NCBI RefSeq assembly: GCF_033439725.1
Contig: NW_026944387.1
Span: 4,402,001-4,466,000 of the forward strand
DNA length: 64,000 nt
Direction of reading: 5' to 3'
Source: Neurospora tetraspora
Lineage: Eukaryota; Ascomycota; Sordariomycetes; Sordariales; Sordariaceae
Under the pieces are notes generated by a model. The model made no database searches. It saw nothing but the letters and a program-made list of their open reading frames with translations, and had not been told where the DNA came from. A program made the translations under genes and the position numbers. Positions 49,701 through 60,346 of the stretch are shown piece after piece (the first letter of the stretch is position 1; every line of letters begins with the position of its first letter).

Positions 49701-52343
49701 GTCTTGTGGTGTTGAATCATCGCTCTTTCGGAATGAAGTGGAAAGATGCCTTGCTTTGTTCTCGCTATTCTCTTGTATGAGTCGGTTTGCGACGTGTTGG
49801 TCGACTCTGCAACTCCAGGTCTGGGCAACGGACCATCAATCCATCTTGACGGACCTGGAAATCGGGCAGAATCGAGAACGAGGAAAGTCAACAAAGGATG
49901 GATTGACTACATGTATCTGGCAGTCCACGTTATGGCTCCAGAAAGCTGAATAAAGACGACCCAGGGCGCCAAAAGCCATTTTCCGTTGACATTGACAAAT
50001 CAGCGCTGTAAGCTGGCATTGTTGCGTTGACGTTCAGCTGGACAGGACACCGCGCTGAAGATTAGTTGGCAAGATGCTAGCCTTTCAGCAGGTGCAGTGA
50101 GGCTCTCAGAGCATCTTTGTTGAAAGCTTGTGGTCTGTAGTGAACTTCAATGGTGTACTTACGACGAAATCACTCGCGTAGCCTAAACGGACTTGCCGAC
50201 GTGCCTGGGTAGCGAGAACTGCCTCGATTATTCTACTTGTCTATGTGTCGGTGTTGAATAAGTCGATCCTTGTGCTGGCCGGTAAGGTATCGTCAAGACG
50301 TCAACGTTCGTCGTTGAATGTGGAGGCCGCTATAGGTAGAGCCTGAGGCACTCCGTAGCCGCCCGCACTGGCCGATAGGTGCGCTAACCAAAAAGAATTG
50401 GAAAATGCCAGTGGTTATAACAAAAAATCCAGCGAGGATCTTTTGCACTCTTGACGTGTTTAGGGGAAGAGGCGCATTCGGTACTCGGGACTTGGTGTGA
50501 CGGACGGTGTGTTTTATACCATGGCTCAGCCTCAGCCGGGCTGAATCTTACCCTGGTCATATGTGGGTTGCGGTAGTTTTCAGACCGGTACGTACCGTAT
50601 GCACAGTACACAGTACCGGCAGACCAGGCACATCTCTTCCCCGGCAAATCACATCGCCAATCCTCGACTAGAAACTACCTTCAACATATGTCGGCCTACT
50701 ATTGTCAAGGGCCTTGTGGGCGGTCTAGATCTCGGCATCAAATGTGGTGCCTACTCTGTGGGTTTTGCGAGTGCTTATACACAGGTATTGACGTACCACA
50801 GTGATAGTGTCAGCACTGGGGTTGACTGGTTGGGCATCCTTGTACTGAGGATCAACCCTCACGTAGCTACCCAACGTACCGTCAAGCTGTACGTTCAACT
50901 TGCAACTCCAACAATTGTCGATTCTGTTCATCTACATGCAAGTAATTCAATGCTCGGAACCCTTTGTACTGCGGTTTATGAAGTCATCATCAACAGCTTT
51001 ACGTTTGAATGCACAGATCGCCAAGACATGCCGACCCAAAGCAAGCGAGACACTTGGACGTTGAATGGCCGTCGTTCGTCCGACCATGGACCGAGCTCCA
51101 TGCGATGTGATAGGTTTTCTTCATCCGATCTCACGTATGGCGTCATCTGAAAATGTGAAACACTGCGCCATTCAGACTAAAGACGTGGTGGAATCGGTTT
51201 GGCGGCTCTTTTCGACAGATCATAGGACGGAGCATGCAGACACACATCGTCTTTGGCATTCCGAACCCCATCGACAAAATCCAAACGGTCTAGCGGCTGA
51301 GATCGCCTTAGATGAGGCTGAATGACCTGTAAGTTTTGCATTCTCCACCGTTCGCTTCTTCGACAACATCGATGCCGCAGTCGGACGGCCTCCGGTATTA
51401 TTCACGATGCGATGCCGTCCACTGGTCTGTTCGGCACGGCGCTCACAGGCATCAAATGAAGCACACGTGTAAAGTCAAGGGTCCACAGAAAAACAATAAA
51501 CAAGTGGAAGCTTCGACTTGGTTCATGCAGTCAGTCTACCCCGCGACTGCCGAGAGCCGCTAAACCTCCTCATGTCTGTTAGCCCGCAACTTGTTTTCTC
51601 CCGTTCAACCAGGGCTTTCAGAAGGTACCTGCTAACAGGCATTTACACTCGCTTCTTGTTTATTTGCAGGGTTGACCTCGAACTCTGGGCAACTTTCCTT
51701 CTACAACACAAACACAACCGGGATGCGCGAGCAATTGCGCCTCGCATTTCCATTCTCTTCCTCACAACCATCTGCCAAATCATCTCTTTACGCCTTTCTA
51801 TCGTCTTCCAGCCTTGCATTCAGATCATTGCAATGACTCTACAACCCCGACTTTTCCATACTCCGGTTCAATGTCGGCAATAGCGCTTCAACAACCTGTC
51901 TACCTCAAAGGCAGCGCGCAATGAAGAAAGGCTCCAGACGATGTTGCCGGAGTTAGCCCTGTCGCCAGCAAATCACATCACTGTTTCCACGTCTGCTCCA
52001 TGTCTGTGGTATCTGATGCCAGTTGCGATTCGTGGCCCGAGGCTTTCGAGCTTCGACATAGACGACCAACTCTATCGATACCCAAGATGAAGCCTTGTGA
52101 GTTATGTGCGGCTTTTTCACCAGAAGGTCTGGGCCATGACTTCGATTCAACTCCATAAGACACCCACGAGTCCGGATCTTCTACCACTTCCCGAATCTCA
52201 ACACCAGGTGCTGTCCTAGACTCTCGATACCATACCTACGTTCAGTCGACAGTCGAGGACGCTTCGCTCGAGAAGTACTAGAAGCATCTGTCTCCAGAAA
52301 TCGCGGCACTCAAGTCTAACGACAAGCAACCATCTAGGACACC
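46784..52343. other. Intergenic, 5.6 kb
   Basis: The largest gap. Seen: a tandem pair (CCTCCAGTACACCCAAT)2 at about 47666-47699, a purine tract at 47880-47900, and scattered short frames. No gene, RNA or zinc-finger remnant could be recognised. A frame around 51990-52150 (KPCELCAAFSPEGLGHDF) looks protein-like but is short and broken by stops. Confidence 0.4.
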
Positions 52344-53590
52344 ATGCCAATGGAGGCCAACTGGTCATCGACGCACTATTCTCCCATCAACGACGGTGAC
52401 ATCTCCGGGTCCATGTCCAACACTCATCCGGACATCTCCGGTGTTCAAGAAACTGTTGATTACGATGGCAGCGGGATGGACCTGGAACTAGTCCCGTACA
52501 CGCAACCAGACTCTGGACACACCGGCCAAACGCTGTATTCTACCAATCATGTACGTCCCACAAGCACCAACTGTTGACTTCGCCCGGCCCCTTCGGTTCC
52601 TGTCCACTCTAGTCCGGGAAGGCTTCGCATTCACTACGGCTAACATCATAATATCACCAGTACGCCGGTCCACCACTCGACATGCCCCCCACGGGGGTAT
52701 ACCCGTATATCTTTCCAACCCCAGAACAATCTATACCGGGAGGATCCGATTATGGGTGGTTCCCTACAAGGTCTTTTCCGGGAGTCAACTACATGGAAGG
52801 CGTGGAAAGCACCCAGAACACTGGGATGATGTACAGCGCAAACCCAGAGCGGAGCTTTGATGTCATGAACTATGATAATAACCACAATTTCCACCGCTCC
52901 GTAGTGTTGCCACCAAGCTCCTTCAACAGGAACTTTCCTGGCGTCCATGGCATGGATTCCATGGTCCTCGAAGGGACCCCGATGCATGACTATGCCGATA
53001 TCCATGCGCAATCCCACAATTTCGGCCTCAGCCTGGACCTCGACCCGACTCTGACGATACCGACGAGCACGATGCCCAACAGCATACCTCTGCTGAGTCC
53101 AGCTCTCTCTCCTTTAACACCCGCGGAGCCCACCATTGCCACCGCTACCCCCACGACGGTAGCCGACTACGATCACAACTACGGCCATGGCTACGACCCT
53201 GACTACGATCCCAGTTACGATACCCCAGCCCCAGACCTCCCAGAACAAGAAATGAACACAACCGTAAGAAGAAGCAGAAGCAGAGAGAGGAACCGAAGAA
53301 GGGTCTACAGGACCTCCTACGACCATCACCCCTCCCACCGCTACACCTGTCACCCTTGCCGTTTCTCCACCGACGTTAGGAGGGACTTTGCTCGTCATGA
53401 AGATACTAGCAAGCATAAGAAGAAGGTAGTTACAACAGGGAAAACAAGAGGAGGAACAGCAGGAGGAGATACGGCGCGCACGAGGACAACGGCAAGAGGG
53501 GGATGGGGAGGGAATACGACGGATGCGAGAAATGCCAGAAGGGCCGGAAGGGATAGGAGTGTAAGAGATCAGGTCCAAGAGAGTGTGTGA
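52344..53590 (+). CDS. C2H2 zinc-finger protein, member G (single finger)
   Basis: Two exons, 52344-52550 and 52661-53590, with a 110-nt phase-0 intron (donor GTACGT, branch GCTAACAT, acceptor ACCAG). Product 378 residues. Exon 2 opens YAGPPLDM. The long middle is rich in Pro, Ser, Asn, Tyr and Asp, including tandem YDPDYDPSYD-like units and a basic RSRSRERNRRR patch that could be a nuclear localisation signal. One finger near residues 299-321 (C-x2-C-x12-H-x5-H, DVRRDFARH) matches finger 1 of the others. Finger 2 is absent; a Gly/Arg/Thr-rich basic tail of about 55 residues stands in its place. Whether the tail is a frame-shifted remnant or a new function is open. Confidence 0.75.
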
Positions 53591-54807
53591 AAGGGGTCGC
53601 CCACCGTGGAGGTACCTTACGTTCAAGGAAAGGCTGGACCCAAGTACAAGTGTTGCGGTACGCATCACTGCAGTTCAGGTACCGAGACTTTTAAGTTTCT
53701 AGTATGGTTTGTTGATTGGACTGGGAGACGTGTTCGTATATCTGCTCTGCTCACTCTCCCTCCTTCTCTTTGTTTTTGTTGTTACTTCTTTGGAGGGCTG
53801 CGGTTTTGTCTTTCGGCGGGTGGAAATAATGTCTAATAATTTCAGTTAGCAGTTCTGCCCCTAGGGCGCTTAGGATATCAATGGTATCGGTAGAATTGAT
53901 CAATTCCTTTTATTCACCTGCATTCCGTCTCCTGCTGTTTTACCTTCCATTCCTTCGTAGCTGGAAGGAAACATTGTCTGGCTCCTGTCGGTCAATGACA
54001 TTCAGGCCACTAACGAAGTAACGCTACATTTGGCGGGTTTCAGCGCGATTGCATGTTAAGCCGTGATTCTTGACGGATTAGGAAAGTGGGGGACCAATTG
54101 AAACATTATCATTGGTCAATGGCACCCCTGCTGCAGCCAGGACCAGCATAGTTCAGAAAAGGAACCCTGTCCCTGAGCAAAGCTGCCGCACTCCCGTCCC
54201 GTCAGGTACATCCGCCATTCCGCCAGTGACCTCAGCACTGAGTCCAGCAGGGGCGCTCGGCGATACAGTAATTTAGTATTTTACATACTGGCCGCCAGAA
54301 CGCATTTTACATTTCGGGTGTAACGTTCTTTGCCGTAACGCGTTCTCAAAACGTGTGGTCGCTTAGGCCCTGATCGGCTGGATGCGCTTCCCTCGAGCGC
54401 AGAGGGTTTTGGGGAACTTTTAAACGTTTGGTTACAATACAAATGGATAACCTCTTCTTTTATTAAAGTCGCCTTCCCTCTTTCGTCGACGCCCGTGCCT
54501 TTTTTTCGTCTCTACACTCGCGTTCGCCAAGAGCCAATGTACCGATTGATCCACCGTCTCCACCTCAAAGCCAAGTACTAATAGAAATCAGAATTCCGTA
54601 TACGCTCGATCGCTTTTTGGCTCTTTTTTGGTCGTTCGAACAAGAGGCTCCAGACTACGTTCGTAAGAAAGCGCACAACATCGAGCGCACAACGTCGAGC
54701 GCACACGACGATACTTTCTCCCCGCCCCACACCAAGCTCTACACTTCCCAAGTACCCAAAACCGTGTGCGCTCGCCCCGAGTGTAGCCAGCCGATCAGGG
54801 CCTTTTA
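53591..54807. other. Intergenic
   Basis: 3' flank of member G up to the MITE. No feature recognised. Confidence 0.4.
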
Positions 54808-55211
54808 GGGCGTGTTTGGATGCTCTGAAATTCGGTTCTGAAATGTTCAGATCCTGTTTTTTCACAGTGCTGTTTGGAAGCGCTCTGAACGTTTCGGTTC
54901 TGAAATCGTCTTTCAGAGTGTTGTTTGGAAGCGCTCTGAACGTTTCGGTTCTGAAATCTTTCCAAAATCCCCGTTCTGAAATTCTAGCCCCACTCTTTGA
55001 GATGCATCCAATCAAATTTCATCAAATCCTCGAATTTCAGAGCCAACATTCAGGCCCAAGAACGTTTCTGAACCAAAATCAGAATTTCAGACAAGGCCCA
55101 AAAATGTTTCTGAACCAAAATCAGAATTTCAGAAAGGCCGTGCAACACTTCTGAAAACGCATTTCAGAGAACCCGCTTCAGAAGGCCATTTCAGAGCATC
55201 CAAACACGCCC
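54808..55211. mobile_element. Tourist-like MITE (PIF/Harbinger type)
   Basis: 404 bp with perfect 24-bp terminal inverted repeats beginning GGGCGTGTTTGGATGCTCTG, flanked by a TTA target duplication (54805-54807 and 55212-55214). A TWA duplication and a GGG.GTGTTTGG-type end are features of PIF/Harbinger MITEs. Inside are tandem pairs of about 55 bp on the left (GCGCTCTGAACGTTTCGG) and about 38 bp on the right (CTGAACCAAAATCAGAATTT). No transposase: a non-autonomous element. Intact ends suggest a fairly young insertion. Confidence 0.85.
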
Positions 55212-55214
55212 TTA

Positions 55215-56066
55215 CAATACATTACGAACGCTCGGATATAATGCCCTAAGCACAAATCACACTGTAACCTTCTTTCACACAACAACGCCGTCGCCTATTG
55301 CTTTTCCTGCTCGGATCTTTCCTTTTCTCTGTATCCACCTAGGATTTACCTCTAGCTTTCTTCCTCAAGTTTAATGCAACGCTTCAACCTCACAAGTTAT
55401 CTCCATGTAGCTCGCCTGGTGAGTGTGGGCAGTAGGTAGTAGGGGTTAAAGTCACTGACGAGACAGAAATTGTTAGCGCCACCGTGCCACGGAACGACCC
55501 ATGAATACCTCTACCGTAGCCTGTAGAAACTCGCGAAATTACAGCGTTAATTTGTCAATAACGTACCAACGGAAAATGGCCTTTGGGCGCCTTGGATCTC
55601 CTTTCTTCAGCATTGTGCAGTCAGAGCGAGGAATTCTTAATCATTAGTTTAATCTTTGCTGGTCTTTATTCATTCGCATCACACCCAATTTGCATGTCGG
55701 TCAATGGGGATTGGTGGTCGGTTGCCGGATATAGAGTTGTTAGAGTCGACAAACACCTTCTGTTCCATAGGTACACTATGGAGCCAAGCAACATATCCGC
55801 AAGATATAGATATAGAACAAGGCATCTTCCACCTCATTTCGATGGAGTAATGAATCAACGCCGCGGGTCTTCCATGGCTCTTCAAAGTCTTGTGTGTATC
55901 CTCCCGGCCTCATTTCCTACCACCGCCAATCATCCTCCGTTCCACCCTACATATAGGCTTCGAGACACTTGAGTGTCCTTTTCTGATTCAGTTGGTGAAC
56001 CTCCCTCCATAATGTCGTGCCTTTTCTTTGTCGGCCAATGAGAACTCTCCATTTGTGCGTACAAGC
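55215..56066. other. Intergenic
   Basis: Right flank of the MITE and 3' side of member H. No feature recognised. Confidence 0.4.
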
Positions 56067-56876
56067 TCACCCATCCATCTCGCTCTCATGAAATCTTTTA
56101 ATGTGGTCTCTAAGATGATCCTTCCGAGTGAAGTTCCTCCCGCTATTCTCTGCATACTTGCAGCTCGGGTAGGGGCAATGGAAGCGCTTCGCACCGCTGT
56201 CCTCGGTAGACGTATTTTTCTGGTGTTTTCGTGTGTTGCAGTGGCGCGTGAATACCGATTCATCCAAGGTTTTATAACCACAGGGGCTACAAATGAAGAA
56301 AGAGCCGGAGCGGTATGTGTATTGGGGCTGTTGATTGGTATTGGGTTGGCTAGCTGTGGCCGCGGAGGCGGAGGCAGAGGGGGAGGGGGGGAGGCAGAGG
56401 TTGGAGCTTCGTGGAGGTGATTTATGCCGCTGTTGGCAGCAGACGTGGATGTAGGGTCGAGGGGGAAGTGGTTGGCGGTTGACGGTTGGTTAGATAGCAT
56501 GTATCCGGTATTGTAATTTGTGTTGGGAAGCATCGGAGAAGGCATTATGGGGTCAGTGTTCGCGGCCTGGCTATGGTAGCGGTCCTGAAATGTAAAAAGC
56601 GAAGGTTAGCCGAGGGGCTTGGTGAGCAGTGATATCGGTGAGAGAGCTCAGGGAACGAGGTATGAAGGTGGGTAGGTGTGGAATTGACAAAGCACATACA
56701 GCTTCTCCGGGGACCGGAACTGTCTGTCCAGGTTGTCCAACATGTTGGTTCTCGTCGGTACCAGCCCGAGAGACCAGGTCACCGGTGATGCCGGAGGAGG
56801 ATCCCGTGTCATTGGCATCCAGATCCATGTCGGAACCAAACAAGTCTTGATAATCGAACTTATCGGATGGATCCAT
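56067..56876 (-). CDS. C2H2 zinc-finger protein, member H, with a frame break at a homopolymer
   Basis: Two exons, 56700-56876 and 56067-56584, with a 115-nt phase-0 intron (donor GTATGT, acceptor TTTCAG). Exon 1 (59 codons) is acidic (FDYQDLFGSDMDLDAND). Exon 2 begins DRYHSQ and runs through Pro/Ser/Ala/Asn-rich sequence. Finger 1 (ICSPCGYKT...FTRH, C-x2-C-x12-H-x5-H) and finger 2 (C-x4-C-x18-H-x4-H, NFTRKDHLRDH) lie in a different frame from the start of exon 2. The frames meet in a C-rich tract whose plus strand has a run of seven G (56385-56391); one extra base there would restore about 231 residues. No intron in the tract explains the shift. Either a sequencing/assembly slip, a recent pseudogene, or slippage. 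Confidence 0.65.
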
Positions 56877-57041
56877 TGGGTTCAGAAATAAGGAAGAAGG
56901 CAATACTCGAGAATGGGTGATTCGATACTAAACGTGCGTATGTGATGTTGAAGTTATTGCGTTCCGTTCATTCTCCTTGCGTTGGGGTCCCCTTATATAA
57001 GTATCGCCAGTGCCTGAAGTCTCCGAGGTACTTCTTGCCCA
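56877..57041. promoter_or_regulatory. Upstream region of member H
   Basis: Immediate promoter side. It reads CCCCTTATATAAG at 56989-57001 (palindromic TATA-like core) about 115 bp from the ATG. Confidence 0.4.
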
Positions 57042-57106
57042 TACTCGTCAGGACTAGAAGCGTCTCTGACCCCATGCGCCGGAGACGCTTCTAGTCCTGG
57101 CGAGTA
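57042..57106. repeat. Hairpin with 24-bp arms upstream of member H
   Basis: 57042-57065 (begins TACTCGTCAGGACTAGAAGC) is complementary to 57083-57106 with one T/C difference; the loop is 17 nt. It lies about 165-230 bp upstream of the member H start codon. Confidence 0.85.
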
Positions 57107-57164
57107 GCAGGGAAATGCGTAGTGTACCGTAACTTCCAATGTTGTTATAGTGTAGGGCATTGAA

Positions 57165-57360
57165 CAGGAACCTGGCTCGGTCCCGAAACCTTGCCCGAAA
57201 TTTGTCAAAGTCACAAATTCTCTCCTTTCTACCTTCCTTCCACAAGTATCCCAATTTCCCCTCCTAAGAGGAAAGAACCAGCCATGTTCTTCGGAACAAC
57301 CAAGAGGTCAAGTGGTTCTTGAAGTACTTCCTCATGAATTTCATTCGTGGCATCCAAGCT
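57165..57360 (+). repeat. tRNA-like SINE-type repeat, copy 3
   Basis: It aligns along nearly its whole length with copy 1: GGTCCCGAAA, AAATTT..TCAAAGTC, GGAAAGAACCAGCC, then an A-box-like GGTCAAGTGG and TTCTTGAAGTA. The B-box part (CATTCGTGGCATCC) is worn. Confidence 0.5.
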
Positions 57361-59684
57361 GGGCATTGCAACTATCTATATGTGTGGCTGTCGGCATCAC
57401 CCAAGCAATAAAGGGCCCTAAAGTACACTTGGCCCTGAGGACACCATGTTTGGGGATTCAAGCCCGGGCAATGAACCCCGGGGCTGTCGAGATTTCTGAA
57501 CCCACAACCCTTCTAGAGCAAGCAAAGCTAGAACAGTCCAACATTTCTGTTCAAATTGTAGGTTCTTTATGGTTTTGTGGGCTCTGATCTAAGAGCTATC
57601 AGGTCGCAATCGATGAGTGTTTATCGAGTGTTCGGTAGTCCTTTGGTGCCTTCGTGGCTTTGGTAAGGGAATCGCACCAGCACCAATGGCGTTTCCAACC
57701 ACAACAACTAGCCTTCGTCATGCGTAACCGGCCTCATATGGCTTGCTTATGAGGTTGAGGGTTTAGAAGACGTTTCTGCTCTCGCATCAGCCCCTGCTTC
57801 CAGATGTCATGTCGAAGTGGAAGTCCTGCGATGCATGCCTTCTAGGTTGTCAACTGCATCTCTTTGCAGGACGCAGGCCGTACCTATGTAGAACCTGCTG
57901 CATCAGATCTTAATGCCGGGTTCTTCCCTCCTCTTCCTCAACTTTCTCTCTTATTGTCCTGCCTTTGCGTCTGATGGCTCTTTGCAAACCTCCTGCGGGC
58001 TGCAGCGGCTCTTTGTGATGGAATCTTCCATCTTTGTCAATTTGAAGCGCTTTTCTCATAGGTTCCATCCATTTCCTCCTCTTGCTCCTTCTCGAGTACC
58101 TTCTACTGTTCCCGTTTCTCGCCGGATGCTTCGCTTCGATCCGCGTGAACGTTCATGTTTGGTTCGGCCGCTGAAGCGAAGGTAGGATTCGGGCTCAGGG
58201 ACGTGCTCGAGTCGGGAGAGAGTGTCGGCTTGAGTTGAGTCTTGTGATTCGAAAACGCTGAGCTTTTTCTTGCTTTCTGTCCGCGGACTTCGCTAAGGTA
58301 CTTCACAGGAAGACCTGTAAGATACCTAGTTTCGTTAGCAAATCATCCGTGGATTTGGAAAAGGAAAAGATGTCGAACACTCTTGATGCTCTCCAGTCAA
58401 AAGTGTACCTCCAGCCTCCTCTGGATGCCTTTGGCTGCTACCATCTGAGACTACCTCTATTAACCCAAATCCTCCTGTTCTGTTCTACTCTTTCCCTCTG
58501 TCGCTCTCGTTGTTCGGTTCCTGCTCTTCACATCTGTTGGTCTGTAGTCAAATGGATTTAGTTCTCGCTTCCTGGCCCTTTACCAGCCGCAGAGCGTTCA
58601 AACAAGCTCTTTCAGCACATTGATTTACTGCTGAGGTATGTGAAAGGTGTCTCTCTCCTTGCTTTGTTGACTCTGTACTCCTTCTGCCCAGCGACAAACG
58701 TCTAAAGCAAGCACCAAAGCTCTTTGAAGATTCTTCGCACAGATACAAGACCTTGCCTTGCTCCTCCAACGGTCGCGAGAGATGAGTGTTTTGCTCTTAA
58801 GATTAGTGAACAGCTGGTATGTCGCATGATACTGTTACGACAGGTACAGAAGCTACATCTCCATCATGAGCACCAATTCTGAGTCGTGTGGCGAGGTTAA
58901 GAGGGAGTCAAGGAATGTTTCTGTCACTGGCTGTCCTCTTCAGTCTGTCGCGCGAGGATCAGAGCCGGACTGGAGGTCCATCGCGACAGCACCGAGGAAG
59001 GAAACCCTGCTCCAGCGCCTGACAGTCGTGTACCTCTTGCCAGCGTGAACTTGTCGAGCGATTAACTGCCCCGTTTGAGCAATGACTCGTAGAAATGCTG
59101 GGGGTGGTTCATCGCGCCGGATTGATGATTCTGTTTAGGATTGAAGCTATCGCGCTCTGTCGAGATCGGGATAGGGCGCCGCTCAGCCATTGTACTAGTG
59201 ACTGTAATGGATGGATATATCTGTGAGCCCGAAGAAGTAAGCGACCAGCTTCGATTGTGCAAAGCCTTACGAATAGCTTGGGTTAGATCCTCCTCATCCA
59301 TCGCATGTCTCGTCGAAGAGAGACACTGGGTAGAAGCGGGGAGTCAACGGGGAAGGCTGGCACTCGAGGATGGGTTGAAGGAGCGAGCTCTGGAAATTTT
59401 AAAGAGGGCTGCGCTTCGAGTAAAAGGATGATAGCGTATTGTTGATGGTATGGAGAGGACGGTGACGATTGTGGAGGCTTCGTTTCATTAACCAACGTTT
59501 AGTGATGCCAGGAGGCCTGGTGCGTATAGCAAAATCGGAGATGGTTAGTTGAATGAAACTGATACCAAGCAGTCGCAGACCTGGCCTGCTCACAGACCGA
59601 CATACAAGCAAAGTGCCTGACATCTTGGTTGCTTGATCAACTATGATATCACGGGGAGAGCCGTTCAAGAAGTACTTCCCAATG
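57361..59684. other. Intergenic, 2.3 kb
   Basis: No gene firmly seen. A minus-strand frame at 59062-59301 (79 codons from ATG) has balanced composition but no known motif. Confidence 0.4.
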
Positions 59685-60149
59685 CTAATGCAGATCCCGG
59701 CTAGAAGAAAGGATGTACAGGATCAAGAACAAAAGCTCACTCGGGTCCCCGACCCCTACGAGCTCGGGAGTCCCAGTTTGCCTTCCCGCCGTCAAGCACC
59801 CGAGCCCAATGACGGCTCCATAACCCCAGCCTCTGGACCACGTCTTCGTCACGATTTGCCAGCCCGAAGCCCGGCAAAGGTATTTGTGGCCCCCTGACAC
59901 TGGCAGGGACCGGCAAGACAGCCAGCCCCCTTTGCGTACACGATACCCCTCTATGTCTCGTGAGCTTCGTTCTCTTTCTTTGAAGCTTTCCACTTCGTTC
60001 CATTGACCACAACGAAGACCACGAAGCAACGCAGCAGATCTGTAGAGCAAGACATCATATCCTCGACTAAACTCGTTCAAGACCTCTTCAAACTCCTTCG
60101 AGTTTTCTTCGAATGCCTCGCGTCTACTGCGGACTTCCTTTGAAATCAT
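59685..60149 (-). CDS. Possible hypothetical protein (low support)
   Basis: A frame of 154 codons from the ATG at 60147-60149. Its first 70 residues read like a folded helical protein (EFEEVLNEFSRGYDVLLYRS, then AALLRGLRCGQWNEVESFKE); the remainder is less convincing and may be intronic or non-coding. No family recognised. It is divergent from the RNase H gene, whose ATG is 198 bp away. Listed because of composition and length only; it may be a fragment. Confidence 0.3.
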   Translation of the reverse strand: MISKEVRSRREAFEENSKEFEEVLNEFSRGYDVLLYRSAALLRGLRCGQWNEVESFKERERSSRDIEGYRVRKGGWLSCRSLPVSGGHKYLCRASGWQIVTKTWSRGWGYGAVIGLGCLTAGRQTGTPELVGVGDPSELLFLILYILSSSRDLH

Positions 60150-60346
60150 CGTAAACACCTTTTTCCAGGCACAAAAGGCGGATCAAGACCCAAGAAATCT
60201 TCTAAGTAGGGTTTAGTCACATTGACAGACTTCCTGAAACATTAGCAGCTTAAGCAATCACACTTGCTTCAATCCTTCGTGTCCCAAAGCGACCCTCATC
60301 CTCCTTTCTTCCTTCTCGCGTCCATTCCATTGCATGCCAGCTTAAA

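Noticed and set aside
28399-56876. Secondary-metabolite or transport gene cluster around the zinc-finger genes
   Set aside because: No biosynthetic enzyme or transporter is present among the finger genes.
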